DNA of 64,000 nucleotides from Variovorax paradoxus NBRC 15149 (GCF_001591365.1 NZ_BCUT01000001.1:2232001-2296000), one strand, 5' to 3'; shown: positions 45,454 to 54,788, counted from the stretch's first letter. Numbers and translations are program-made. Notes: generated from the sequence alone by a model not told the origin.

Positions 45454-45482
45454 CCCGGCTCTCTCCCAGAGGAAGAGGGAGC
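45446..45482. repeat. CCCTC..GAGGG repeat, copy C3, at the oxidoreductase-aminopeptidase junction
   Basis: CCCTCACCCCGG, CTCTCCC and GAAGAGGGAG are arranged as in copy C1. On the minus strand this repeat encodes the last residues of the oxidoreductase, its stop, the overlapping GTG of the next gene and the Shine-Dalgarno sequence for it. In C1 the same repeat family provides these items on the other strand. Confidence 0.65.
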
Positions 45483-47537
45483 GACACGCTCCACTTCGAC
45501 CAGGCAGTCGTAGAACGTGGGCCCGCGGCCGATGTCGGTCAGGCGCTGGCTGGTGAGCTGGTTGACGTTGGTGCCGTCCAGGCCGAGCTTGCGCCACCAG
45601 ATGCCCATGCCGTGCACCACGCCCGGCCGCGCGCGGCGCGACACCTCGGCGCGGCAGCGGTGCTCGCCGCGCCTGTTGAAGACGCGGACGATGGCGCCGT
45701 CCTCGATGCCGCGGGCGGCCGCGTCGGCCTCGTGGATCTCGAGCAGCGGCTCGCCCTCGATGGCGCGCAGGCTGGTCACGTTGACGAAGGTCGAGTTGAG
45801 GAAATTGCGCGCCGGCGGCGAGATCATGGCCAGCGGAAATTCGGTGGAACTGCCGGCCGCCTCGTAGTTGGGCACATGGTCGGGCAGGCCGTCCATGCCC
45901 TGCGCCTGCAGGCGCGCGCTGAAGAATTCGCAGCGGCCCGAAGGCGTCGGGAAGCGGCCTTCGGCAAAGGGCGCCTCGGGCAGCGCGAGGCTGGTGAAGC
46001 CTTGTTCCAGCAGCTGCGCGTAGTCGATGGCGCCCGGCGCAAAGGCGCTGCGGCACAGTGCCTCGTCGTCGTCCGAGAAGCAGGGCTCGTCGAAGCCCAT
46101 GCGGCGCGCGAGCTCGCGGAACACCCAGGCATTGCTGCGCGCCTCGCCGCGCGGCGCCACCGCGGGCCGGTTCAGCAGCACGTCGGTGTGGCCGTAGCTG
46201 GTGTGGATGTCCCAGTGCTCGAGCTGGGTGGTGGCGGGCAGCAGGTAGTCGGCGTAGTCGGCGGTGTCGGTGCGGAACTGCTCGAGCACCACGGTGAAAA
46301 GGTCCTCGCGCGCAAAGCCCGCCACCACCTTGCCCGACTCGGGCGCCACCGCGACCGGGTTGCTGTTGTAGACCACGATGGCCTTCACCGGCCTTGCCTG
46401 GTCGAGCAGCGCGTCGCCGATGGTGCTCATGTTGATGGTGCGCGGCTGGCGGCCCGCGAGCAGGTCGGGGCGCTGCAGCGCGGCGCGGTCGACCGGAAAG
46501 TGGCCCGAGCTGCTCAGGAGGAGCCCGCCCGCGCGGTCGCGCCAGGCCCCCACCAGTGCGGGCAGGCAGGCGACGGCGCGCGCCGCGTTGCCGCCGCCGC
46601 GCACGCGCTGCATGCCGTAGTTCAGGCGGATCGCGGCCGGCCGGGTGGTGCCGTAGGCCTGCGCCAGCGCCGCGATCTGCGCCTCGGGCACGCCGCACAC
46701 GGCGGCCGCGCGCGAGGGTGGCCATTGCAGTGCGCGCTCTTTCAGCGGCTCCCAGCCGAGCGTGTGGTTGGCAATGAAGTCGTGGTCGAGCCAGCCGTGC
46801 ACGATGAGTTCGTGCATCAGCGCCAGGGCCAGCGCAGCGTCGGTACCGGGCAGCAGGGCGATGTGCTCGTCGCACTTGTCGGCGGTTTCGGTCTTGCGCG
46901 GGTCGATGCACACCAGCCGCGCACCAGCGCGCCGGGCGGCCTGGGCGTGGCGCCAGAAATGCAGGTTGCTGGCAATGGAGTTGCTGCCCCAGATCAGGAT
47001 CAGCTTCGCCTCGGCGAAGAACTCGATCCGCATGCCGGCCTTGGCGCCCAGGGTATGGACCATGGCCTCGCCGCCGGCCATGGAGCAGATCGTGCGGTCC
47101 AGCAGCGTGGCGCCCAGTTTGTGGAAAAAACGCCGATCCATCGACTCGCCCTGCACCAGGCCCATCGTGCCTGCGTAACTATAAGGCACAATTGTTTCCG
47201 GATCTGTCTGTAATGCACGGAGATGCGCGGCGATGTCGTCAAGAGCGGCGTCCCAGCTGACGGGTTCGAACTGGCCGCTGCCCTTGGGACCGGTCCGCCG
47301 AAGCGGCTGGACGAGCCTTTCGGCGTGGTCGTTGCGTTCGATGTAGCGCGAAACCTTGGTGCAGAGAACGCCAGCGGTGTGCGAGTGGGCCGGATTGCCC
47401 TGCAGCTTCACGGCCACGCCGTCCTTGACGGTGGTGACCAGGGCGCAGGTGTCCGGACAGTCGTGCGGACAGGCGCCCAGGACCGTGGAAGTGTTGGTGG
47501 GGAGAACAGCAGTTGTAGAGACCGGGGCATCGACCAT
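45450..47537 (-). CDS. Molybdopterin-dependent oxidoreductase with one [4Fe-4S] cluster (formate dehydrogenase-like)
   Basis: This 695-residue protein has an N-terminal cluster motif with C23, C27, C31 and C59 (C-x3-C-x3-C-x27-C; ACPHDCPDTC), a large molybdopterin region, and a C-terminal molydop-binding domain (about 590-690, LLEIHEADAAARGIEDGAIV). It belongs to the DMSO reductase/FdhG superfamily. No accessory subunit or chaperone is encoded nearby, and no Tat signal is seen, so it is probably cytoplasmic and single-subunit. It is the first gene of a three-gene minus-strand unit; substrate unknown. Confidence 0.88.
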   Translation of the reverse strand: MVDAPVSTTAVLPTNTSTVLGACPHDCPDTCALVTTVKDGVAVKLQGNPAHSHTAGVLCTKVSRYIERNDHAERLVQPLRRTGPKGSGQFEPVSWDAALDDIAAHLRALQTDPETIVPYSYAGTMGLVQGESMDRRFFHKLGATLLDRTICSMAGGEAMVHTLGAKAGMRIEFFAEAKLILIWGSNSIASNLHFWRHAQAARRAGARLVCIDPRKTETADKCDEHIALLPGTDAALALALMHELIVHGWLDHDFIANHTLGWEPLKERALQWPPSRAAAVCGVPEAQIAALAQAYGTTRPAAIRLNYGMQRVRGGGNAARAVACLPALVGAWRDRAGGLLLSSSGHFPVDRAALQRPDLLAGRQPRTINMSTIGDALLDQARPVKAIVVYNSNPVAVAPESGKVVAGFAREDLFTVVLEQFRTDTADYADYLLPATTQLEHWDIHTSYGHTDVLLNRPAVAPRGEARSNAWVFRELARRMGFDEPCFSDDDEALCRSAFAPGAIDYAQLLEQGFTSLALPEAPFAEGRFPTPSGRCEFFSARLQAQGMDGLPDHVPNYEAAGSSTEFPLAMISPPARNFLNSTFVNVTSLRAIEGEPLLEIHEADAAARGIEDGAIVRVFNRRGEHRCRAEVSRRARPGVVHGMGIWWRKLGLDGTNVNQLTSQRLTDIGRGPTFYDCLVEVERVAPSSSGREPG

Positions 47538-47594
47538 CCGGCAAGTCTAAAGTTTTCCAGGCAGAGGCGCGGCAAGGCGCAAAGGAGGTTTCAC

Positions 47595-48719
47595 ATGATC
47601 AATCGCAGACATTTTTCCCTGGGCGCCGGCGCGGCCGCGCTCGGCGGCTTCCAGTTGGCGCGGGCGCAGGGCGACGTGCCGCTGGTGCTGGGCCAATCGG
47701 CACCGTTCACCGGCCCGGCCGCGCAATTGGGCATCCAGTTCCACCAGGGCGCCAAGCTGTTCCTGGACCAGTACAACGCCCAGGCCGGCCGGCGCAACGT
47801 GGTCATCAAGAACCTGGACGACGGCTACGAGCCCGACCGCTGCGCCGCCAACACGCAAAAGCTGATCGAAGAAGACGTGTTCGCGCTCTTCGGCTACATC
47901 GGCACGCCCACCAGCATGGCGGCGCTGCCGCTCGCGGTGAAGGAGAAGGTGCCTTTCATCGCGCCCTTCACCGGCGCGATGTCGCTGCGCGAACCCTTCC
48001 ACAGGAACGTGTTCCACCTGCGCGCCTCGTACAACGACGAGACCGCGCTGATCGTGAAGCAGCTCACGCACCTGGGCCTGAAGAAGATCGCGGTCTTCTA
48101 CCAGAACGACGCCTACGGCAAGGCGGGCCTGGACGGCGTCACGCTCGCGCTGTCGCAGCAGGAGCTCAAGCCGGTGGCGCTGGCCACGGTGGAGCGCAAT
48201 TCGGTCGACGTGGCCGCGGCGGTGAAGAGCATCACGGCGGCGCGGCCCGACGCGGTGGTCCAGGTGGGCGCCTACAAGGCCTGCGCGGCCTTCATCCGCC
48301 AGGCGCGCAAGGCGGGCTACGGCGGCACCTTCTTCAACGTGTCCTTCGTGGGCACCCAGGCGCTGGCCGACGAACTCGGCAAGGAGGGCGCGGGCGTGAT
48401 GGTGACGCAGGTGGTGCCTTCGCCCTACAACGCGGCCAATGCGATCACGCGCGAATTCAGCGAGGCGGTGAAGAAGGCCGGCGCCGGCGCGAGCGCCAAT
48501 TTCTCGAGCCTGGAAGGCTACCTTGCCGCCAAGGTGCTGACCGAGGGCCTGCGCCGCGCGCCGGGCAAGGCCTCGCGCGACGGCCTCATCACTGGCCTCG
48601 AAAGCATCGACCGGCAGCAGTTCGGCGGTTTCGAGGTGTCGTTCTCGGCCAAGAACCACGTGGCATCGAAGTTCGTCGAGCTGTCGATGCTGACGGGCGA
48701 CGGGCGGGTCCGGACCTAG
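47595..48719 (+). CDS. ABC transporter binding protein (branched-chain amino-acid type), Tat-exported
   Basis: This 374-residue protein has a twin-arginine-type signal (RRHFSL at residues 4-9) with a GAGAAALGG h-region and peripla_BP_6 fold sequences (LVLGQSAPFTGPAAQLGIQF, FALFGYIGTPTSMAALPLAV). A full AAAGGAGG precedes the ATG. No permease or ATPase gene is adjacent, so it is an orphan receptor that may work with a transporter encoded elsewhere. Its TAG stop shares the CTAG tetranucleotide at 48716-48719 with the convergent peptidase gene stop. Confidence 0.88.
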   Translation: MINRRHFSLGAGAAALGGFQLARAQGDVPLVLGQSAPFTGPAAQLGIQFHQGAKLFLDQYNAQAGRRNVVIKNLDDGYEPDRCAANTQKLIEEDVFALFGYIGTPTSMAALPLAVKEKVPFIAPFTGAMSLREPFHRNVFHLRASYNDETALIVKQLTHLGLKKIAVFYQNDAYGKAGLDGVTLALSQQELKPVALATVERNSVDVAAAVKSITAARPDAVVQVGAYKACAAFIRQARKAGYGGTFFNVSFVGTQALADELGKEGAGVMVTQVVPSPYNAANAITREFSEAVKKAGAGASANFSSLEGYLAAKVLTEGLRRAPGKASRDGLITGLESIDRQQFGGFEVSFSAKNHVASKFVELSMLTGDGRVRT

Positions 48720-49810
48720 CTGCAGAGGCCGTCCACGGCCTGGAACATCGCCTGCCTGGCCTGGCTCACGACCTGGCCGCGCCAGGCGTCGGTGTCGGTA
48801 TAGAAGGCCTCGAGCATGCGCGCGCGGATGCCGTCGGCCAGGTCGGCCGGCGCCTCGGGGTGCTTGTGCAGCCAATGGTCGGCGCGCAGCGCGGCCAGCA
48901 CTTCGAGCATGGGCAGCGTGCCGTATTCGAGCGCAATGCCGGTGTATTCGGCCTGCGGGCACTCCTGGTGCGCGGTGTCCCACATCAGGCCGCGCAGCAG
49001 CGCCGCGCTCGATGAACCGTCGTAGATCGAGGTGACGGGCGCCGCGGGCGTGCCCCACCAGGCATTGGCGCGCGCGTAGGCGGCCTTGTCGTCGCGGCCA
49101 GCGAAGATGCGCTCGCCCAGGCCATTGGGCCCGAGCCCCGTGTGCAGGTCGATCCAGGCCAGCCGGCGCGCGCTGGCGGCATGCCGGCGCAGCACGCCGC
49201 GCAAGGTCTTGTTGCTCCAGGCCGGCGCCTTGCCGCCGAAGAACAGGCCGTCCTCGAACTGGTACTGCCCGCTGGTGACGGCCGCCTGGTAGGCCTCGGC
49301 GCCATGCTTGGCTATCCATTTCTCGATGGCGGCCTCGTTCTCGGGCGTGGGCGGCCAGCTCTCGGGCACCAGCAGCGGATGCAGCTTGGCGTAGGGCTCG
49401 TTGGCCGGCAGCGGCTTCGAGAAATCGACGAAGTTGCGGTTCAGGTCGACCTTCTCCTGCGTGACGCGCCGGCCGTACGAAAAGCCGTGCGGATTGAGCG
49501 CATGCACGTAGAGCACCGCCACGCCCTGCGCCCTGGCCTTCTCGCGCCATTCGGCGTCGTGCAGCGCGAACACCTGCACGCCGCTGCCGCAGTGGCCCTC
49601 CACGCCGTGGCAGCCGCTGGAGACGATCAGCAGGCGCTCGGCGTCCGCGGCGCCGTCGAGCGCCACGTCCATCGAGAGCTCCTCGCCGTCCCGCCCCTTG
49701 CCCGGATGCGCATGCGGCAGCGCCGCGAGGCCCGCGCTCACGCAGGCCTGCAGGAACTTCTGGCGGGCCTGGGCATAGCGCGGCGAAAACGCCTCGCCGA
49801 TGCCGATCAA
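48716..49810 (-). CDS. DUF2817 family M14-like peptidase or amidase
   Basis: This 364-residue protein has FSPRYAQARQKFLQACVSAG at the start and a carboxypeptidase-like zinc site (SSGCHGVEGHCGSG; later AWIDLHTGLG, LEYGTLPMLEVLAALRAD). The TTG at 49810 overlaps the M20 gene stop (TTGA), giving the expected family start; no ATG is available nearby. It is translated with the M20 amidohydrolase, so the two hydrolases probably act in the same catabolic chain, such as peptide or N-acyl amino acid breakdown (inferred). Confidence 0.8.
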   Translation of the reverse strand: MIGIGEAFSPRYAQARQKFLQACVSAGLAALPHAHPGKGRDGEELSMDVALDGAADAERLLIVSSGCHGVEGHCGSGVQVFALHDAEWREKARAQGVAVLYVHALNPHGFSYGRRVTQEKVDLNRNFVDFSKPLPANEPYAKLHPLLVPESWPPTPENEAAIEKWIAKHGAEAYQAAVTSGQYQFEDGLFFGGKAPAWSNKTLRGVLRRHAASARRLAWIDLHTGLGPNGLGERIFAGRDDKAAYARANAWWGTPAAPVTSIYDGSSSAALLRGLMWDTAHQECPQAEYTGIALEYGTLPMLEVLAALRADHWLHKHPEAPADLADGIRARMLEAFYTDTDAWRGQVVSQARQAMFQAVDGLCS

Positions 49811-51012
49811 GGCGCAGCTCCCCCGGGCTTGCCGAGGAACTGCTCGGCCAGTTGCACCCAGCAGGTGGCGCCCAGCGGAATGAGCTCGTCGTTGAAGTCG
49901 TAGCTCGCGTTGTGCAGCGTGCAGGGCCCTTCGCCGTGGTGCACGTCGCGGTGCGTGCCGTCGCCGTTGCCGATGAAGGCATAGGCGCCGGGCTTGGCCT
50001 GCAGCATGAAGGCGAAGTCTTCGGAGGTCATGGCGGCTTCCTGCCGCAGCACGTTCTCGGGGCCGACGATCCCGCCCATCACGCGGCGCGCGAAGTTGGC
50101 CTCGGCCTCGGTGTTGATGGTGGGCGGGTAGTAGCGCTCGAAGCGGAAGTCGCACGTCGCGTCGTGCGCGGCGCAGATGTGCTCGGCGATCTGGCGCATG
50201 CGCGACTCGATCATGTCGAGCACCTCGATCGAGAAGGTGCGCACCGTGCCCGTCAGCTCGCAGTTGTCGGGGATCACGTTGTTGGTTTCGCCGGCATGGA
50301 TGGTGGTGACCGAGATCACGGCCGAGTCGGTCGGCTTCATCTTGCGCGTGAGGATGGTCTGGAAGGCCTGCACGATCTCGCAGGCGATCGGCACCGGGTC
50401 GATGCCGGTCTGCGGCAGCGCGGCATGGCCGCCCTTGCCGATCACGTTAACGTAGAACTTGTTGCCCGACGCCATCACCGGCCCCGGGCTCACCGCGAAC
50501 TGGCCGGCCTTCATGCCGGGCCAGTTGTGCATGCCGAAGACGGCGTCCATCGGGAACTGTTCGAACAGCCCCTCCTTGATCATCTCGCGCGCGCCGCCGC
50601 CGCCCTCTTCGGCCGGCTGGAAGATCAGGTAGACGGTGCCGTCGAAATTGCGGTTCTTCGCAAGATGCTGCGCGGCCGCGAGCAGCATGGCCGTGTGGCC
50701 GTCGTGCCCGCAGGCGTGCATCTTGCCGTGGTGCTTGCTGGCATGCGCGAAGGTGTTGAGCTCGGTGACGGGCAGCGCGTCCATGTCGGCGCGCAGGCCC
50801 ACGGCGCGAGTGCTGGTGCCGTTCTTGACGATGCCAACCACGCCGGTGGTGCCCAGGCCCCGGTGGATGGGAATGCCCCATTCGGTGAGCTTGCCTGCCA
50901 CCACGTCGGCGGTGCGGACTTCTTCGAAGCAGAGTTCGGGATGGGCGTGGAGGTCACGCCGCACGGCGGCGATGCCGGCCGCCTGCGTGACGAGCGAGTC
51001 GATGAGTTTCAT
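49807..51012 (-). CDS. M20-family amidohydrolase (hippurate hydrolase/aminoacylase type)
   Basis: This 401-residue dinuclear metal hydrolase has RRDLHAHPELCFEE at the start, MHACGHDGHTAM (C101 and H103) and FQPAEEGGGG (E135/E136), all typical of M20D amidohydrolases. A dimerisation domain interrupts the catalytic domain in the middle. They cleave N-acyl amino acids such as hippurate or N-acetyl amino acids. The ATG at 51012 follows the family start (MKLIDSLV). The 3' end is coupled to the DUF2817 gene. Confidence 0.9.
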   Translation of the reverse strand: MKLIDSLVTQAAGIAAVRRDLHAHPELCFEEVRTADVVAGKLTEWGIPIHRGLGTTGVVGIVKNGTSTRAVGLRADMDALPVTELNTFAHASKHHGKMHACGHDGHTAMLLAAAQHLAKNRNFDGTVYLIFQPAEEGGGGAREMIKEGLFEQFPMDAVFGMHNWPGMKAGQFAVSPGPVMASGNKFYVNVIGKGGHAALPQTGIDPVPIACEIVQAFQTILTRKMKPTDSAVISVTTIHAGETNNVIPDNCELTGTVRTFSIEVLDMIESRMRQIAEHICAAHDATCDFRFERYYPPTINTEAEANFARRVMGGIVGPENVLRQEAAMTSEDFAFMLQAKPGAYAFIGNGDGTHRDVHHGEGPCTLHNASYDFNDELIPLGATCWVQLAEQFLGKPGGAAP

Positions 51013-51078
51013 GGAGCACAGTCTAGGCTTTGCGGAAACCTCCGCAAAGACCGTGCCGGGCAAACCCCCAGGTCGCGC

Positions 51079-52266
51079 TCAGCGCCCCATGCTCTTCAGG
51101 TAGTCGGCGCGCGCGGCGATCGCGGTGTCGGTGAAGTCGGTGAACACGCCGTCCACGCCCAGCTTGTAGTAGACCGCGTACTCGTTCCTGCCGTCCTTGT
51201 TGTAGTCGGCCGCGAGCCGGCGCGATTCGTTGCGGAAGGTGAACGGGTGCACGAAGAGGCCGGCCTTGTGCGCATCGGCAATCAGCGTGGTGGGCGAGAC
51301 CGAGGTGGCGTCGGCGTCGTTGATCTTGCCGTCCTTGTTGACGTCCAGCGGCTTGCCGTCGGCGCCGATGCTGCCCTTGATGCTCACGATGTAGCGCTTC
51401 CACGGACCGATGCCGTCGGCATAGGTCTTGATCTCGGCCAGGCCCGCGGGCGTGACCATGGCGTCGAAGTTGCGCTTGTCGCCGGCCTTGGTCCAGTCGT
51501 AGGGGCGGTCGCTCGGCACGGCGAAGGTCACGGCGCCGGTCTTCAGGTCGACGCTGTCGCCGTCGATCAGCTGGATGAGCCGGGTGTTCAGGCCCTTGGC
51601 CTTCATGTACTTGAGGCTGCCGGGCTCGAAGGACTGCACGTAGATGGGCGCGGTCTTGCTGTTCCAGCCGGCGGCGTTGATGGCGGCGATCACCTTGTCT
51701 TCCAGCGGCAGCCCCAGCTCGCGGAAGTAGGTCGGGTTCTTGGTCTCGGGGTAGATCGCGATGGTGCGGCCGGTTTCCTTCGACTTGGCCTTGGCAAAGT
51801 CGATGATCTCCTGGAAGGTGGGGATCTTGAACTTGCCGTTGAATTCCTGCGGGCGCTCGGGGTCGGTGGAGATGCCGCCCAGCGTCTTGATCTCGGCCAG
51901 CGTGAAGTCGTTGCTGAACCAGCCGGTCTGGGTTTCGCCGTCGACCTTGATGGTCTTCTTGCGCGAGGCGAAGCGCGGGTGTTTGGCCACGTCGGTGCTG
52001 ATGGCCAGGTTGGGGTCGTGGCGGGCAATGAGCACGCCGTCCTTGGTGGAGACCAGGTCCATCTCGATCACGTCGGCACCCAGTTCGATGGCGCGCGCAT
52101 AGGCTTCGAGCGTTTCTTCGGGTAGGTAGCCCGAGGCGCCGCGGTGCGCAATGACCAGCGGCGGGTTGCCGTCGAGCGTGAGCAGCTTGTTGGCGGGACC
52201 GGTGGTGCTGCAGGCCGCCAGGCCAAGGACGGCGGTCGCGGCAAGGGCGAAGTGAACGGTGCGCAT
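51079..52266 (-). CDS. Glycerophosphodiester phosphodiesterase lipoprotein with EF-hand-like loop
   Basis: This 395-residue protein has a lipoprotein signal (lipobox LAAC, C19) and the GDPD barrel: H41-R42-G-A-S, E68-x-D70 and ARHD (H83), the catalytic and calcium-binding residues. It hydrolyses glycerophosphodiesters to glycerol 3-phosphate and an alcohol. An unusual insert at residues 308-319 reads D-V-N-K-D-G-K-I-N-D-A-D, a perfect EF-hand/dockerin-like calcium loop, followed by a second similar but incomplete one (DYNKDGRNEY). GGAG precedes the ATG. The argE gene is divergent. Confidence 0.9.
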   Translation of the reverse strand: MRTVHFALAATAVLGLAACSTTGPANKLLTLDGNPPLVIAHRGASGYLPEETLEAYARAIELGADVIEMDLVSTKDGVLIARHDPNLAISTDVAKHPRFASRKKTIKVDGETQTGWFSNDFTLAEIKTLGGISTDPERPQEFNGKFKIPTFQEIIDFAKAKSKETGRTIAIYPETKNPTYFRELGLPLEDKVIAAINAAGWNSKTAPIYVQSFEPGSLKYMKAKGLNTRLIQLIDGDSVDLKTGAVTFAVPSDRPYDWTKAGDKRNFDAMVTPAGLAEIKTYADGIGPWKRYIVSIKGSIGADGKPLDVNKDGKINDADATSVSPTTLIADAHKAGLFVHPFTFRNESRRLAADYNKDGRNEYAVYYKLGVDGVFTDFTDTAIAARADYLKSMGR

Positions 52267-52366
52267 CGTCTTTTTCTCCATCCAAAAGAGGCGCAGGGTA
52301 CCCGCTGCGCATGACAGCCGGGGCGCCCGCGGGCGCGCGGCGCCGACTTCTTGGACAATGTGTTGC

Positions 52367-53533
52367 ATGTCCCCTACGCTTTCCCCCCAGAGCCTCGCGC
52401 TGGCCCAGACGCTGGTGCGCATGAACACCGTCAGCGAAAACAGCAACCTGCAGCTGATCGACCTCGCGCAAAGCCACCTGGCCGCGCTGGGCGTGAAGAG
52501 CCGCATCACCTACAACGCCGAGCGCACCAAGGCCAACCTGTTCGCCACCCTCGGCGAGGGCAAGCCGGCCGGCGTGATCATCTCGGGCCACACCGACACG
52601 GTACCGTGGGACGGGCAGGACTGGAGCGTCGACCCGCTCTCCGCCGCGGTGCAGAACGAACGCCTCTACGGCCGCGGCTCGGCCGACATGAAGAGCTTCA
52701 TCGCCATCGCGCTGTCCAATGCCCGGCGCTTCCTCGAAAGCGACTCGCCCTTCGCGGTGCACTTTGCCTTCAGCTACGAGGAAGAGATCGGCTGCTTCGG
52801 CGTGAAGGAACTCATCGCCGACATGCGCGACGCCGGCATCAAGCCGCTCGCCTGCATCGTGGGCGAGCCCACCAGCATGGTGCCGGCCATCGCGCACAAG
52901 GGCGTGTACCGCTACCGCTGCTGCGTGCGCGGCAAGGAGGCGCATTCCTCGCTCACGCCCAAGTCGGTCAATGCCATCGAGATGGCCGCGCGCGTGGTCG
53001 GCAAGGTGCGCGACATGGCCGAAGGCTTCGAGCGCAGCGAACCGCGCTACGAGGGCTTCGACGTGCCCTTCAGCACCGCGAGCGTGGGCCAGTTCCACGG
53101 CGGCATTGCCGACAACGTGGTGCCGCGCGACGCCGAGTTCCGCTACGAATTCCGCGACCTGCCGACCGCCGACGCAAAAAAGATGCAGGACGAGGTCGTC
53201 TCCTATGCCGGCAGCCTCGAGGCGTCGATGAAGAAGGTGGCGCCCGATGCGGGCTTCCGCTTCGAGACCATCTGCGAGATCCCGAGCTTCCTCGGTGCGG
53301 CTACGGATCCGGTCACGCTGCTCGCGCAGCGCCTCGCGGGCGAGGACCGCACCACGCTGGTGGCCTTCGGCACCGAGGCGGGCCTGTTCAAGAACGCCGG
53401 CATCCCCACCGTGGTGTGCGGCCCGGGCAGCATCGAGCAGGCGCACCAGCCCGACGAGTTCGTGAGCCTGGAGCAGCTGGCGCGCTGCGAACTGTTCATG
53501 CAGCGCCTTGCCGCCACGCCGACCATTGGCTGA
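52367..53533 (+). CDS. argE: Acetylornithine deacetylase
   Basis: This 388-residue M20A hydrolase has ISGHTDTVPWDG (H75 and D77), GRGSADMKSF (D107) and SYEEEIGCFG (metal-bridging/catalytic glutamates). The length and the C-terminal PGSIEQAHQPDEFV match ArgE, which frees ornithine from N-acetylornithine in the cytoplasm. The ATG at 52367 is chosen because upstream sequence in the frame lacks family similarity. It overlaps the following DUF445 gene region closely (32 bp to the ATG). Confidence 0.9.
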   Translation: MSPTLSPQSLALAQTLVRMNTVSENSNLQLIDLAQSHLAALGVKSRITYNAERTKANLFATLGEGKPAGVIISGHTDTVPWDGQDWSVDPLSAAVQNERLYGRGSADMKSFIAIALSNARRFLESDSPFAVHFAFSYEEEIGCFGVKELIADMRDAGIKPLACIVGEPTSMVPAIAHKGVYRYRCCVRGKEAHSSLTPKSVNAIEMAARVVGKVRDMAEGFERSEPRYEGFDVPFSTASVGQFHGGIADNVVPRDAEFRYEFRDLPTADAKKMQDEVVSYAGSLEASMKKVAPDAGFRFETICEIPSFLGAATDPVTLLAQRLAGEDRTTLVAFGTEAGLFKNAGIPTVVCGPGSIEQAHQPDEFVSLEQLARCELFMQRLAATPTIG

Positions 53534-53564
53534 AGACAGCCACGGCAGCGGCGCGCTGCAGCGC

Positions 53565-54788
53565 ATGAAGCGCGTCGCGCTCGGCCTGCTGTGCGCGGCG
53601 GCGCTGCTCTATGCGCTGGCCAGTGCGCTGGACGGCGAGCATCCGGCCTGGGGCTACGCGGCGGCCTTTGCCGAGGCCGCGATGGTCGGCGCCATTGCCG
53701 ACTGGTTCGCGGTGGTGGCGCTGTTCCGGCATCCGCTCGGCCTGCCGATCCCGCACACCGCGATCATCCCGAGCAACAAGGACCGCATCGGCGCCAAGCT
53801 GGCCGGCTTCATCTGCAACAACTTCCTCGGCACCGGGCAAGTGCTCGCCAAGCTGCGCGAGTTCGACGCGGCCGGTCGCATCGCCGACTGGCTGGCGCGG
53901 CCCGCGAGCGGCCAGAAGCTCGGCGAATGGGGCGTAGCGGCCACCCGCTACGGGCTTGCGGCCTTCGACGACGAGCGCGTGCGCGCCTTCATGGGCCGCG
54001 CCGCCGCGGCCGGCCTGCAGAAGATCGACCTCTCGCGGCTGATGGGCCAGGCGCTGGACGCGCTCACGGCGGGCGGGCGCCACCAGGCGCTGCTGGACGA
54101 CGTGCTGCAGCAGGTGGCTGGCCTGCTCGAAGGCGAGGAGGTGCAGGCGCACATCACCGAAGCCATTGCGCGCGAGATCAAGACGCTGCGCTACGTGGGC
54201 TTGGACCAGGTGGCGGCCAAGCTCGCCACGCGCAAGATCGTGGCGGCCGTGGCGCGCACCATCGCCGAACTCGCGGCCGAGCCCGAGCATCCGATGCGCC
54301 GGCGCTTCGACCACTTCGTGGACGACTTCGTGGTGCGGCTCAAGCTCGACCCCGAGTTCCAGCAGCGCGGCGAGCAGATCCGCGCCGAGCTGATCGCGCA
54401 TCCGGCGCTCGGCGACTACCTGCACGGCATCTGGGGCGAGCTGCTGGCCTGGCTGCACGACGACCTGGGCCGCGGCGACTCCACCATCCGCCAGCGCATC
54501 GCAGCGATGGCGGGCGCGCTCGGCACGCGGCTGCAGGCCGACGACGCGATCCGCCGCTGGATCAACGAGCAGATCGAGGCGGCCGCGCCGCTGGCCATCG
54601 AGCGCTACCGCGAGGACATCCGCCGCTACATCGAGGAGCGCGTCGCCGACTGGAACGCCAGCGAGATGACCAGCGAGCTGGAGCGCCACATCGGGCGCGA
54701 CCTGCAGTTCATCCGCATCAACGGCACGCTGGTGGGCGGGCTGGTGGGGCTCTCGATCCACACGGCGACGCAGCTTCTGCGCGGTTGA
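53565..54788 (+). CDS. DUF445 family membrane-anchored protein
   Basis: This 407-residue protein has two N-terminal hydrophobic segments (about residues 4-40), the signature AIADWFAVVALFRHPLGLPI and HTAIIPSNKDRIGAKLAGFI. A long helical middle has charged repeats, and a short hydrophobic C-terminal segment (LVGGLVGLSIHTATQLL) follows. Function unknown. The ATG lies 31 bp after the argE stop; a TTG at 53526 would overlap argE and is possible but has weaker context. It probably shares a transcript with argE. Confidence 0.85.
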   Translation: MKRVALGLLCAAALLYALASALDGEHPAWGYAAAFAEAAMVGAIADWFAVVALFRHPLGLPIPHTAIIPSNKDRIGAKLAGFICNNFLGTGQVLAKLREFDAAGRIADWLARPASGQKLGEWGVAATRYGLAAFDDERVRAFMGRAAAAGLQKIDLSRLMGQALDALTAGGRHQALLDDVLQQVAGLLEGEEVQAHITEAIAREIKTLRYVGLDQVAAKLATRKIVAAVARTIAELAAEPEHPMRRRFDHFVDDFVVRLKLDPEFQQRGEQIRAELIAHPALGDYLHGIWGELLAWLHDDLGRGDSTIRQRIAAMAGALGTRLQADDAIRRWINEQIEAAAPLAIERYREDIRRYIEERVADWNASEMTSELERHIGRDLQFIRINGTLVGGLVGLSIHTATQLLRG

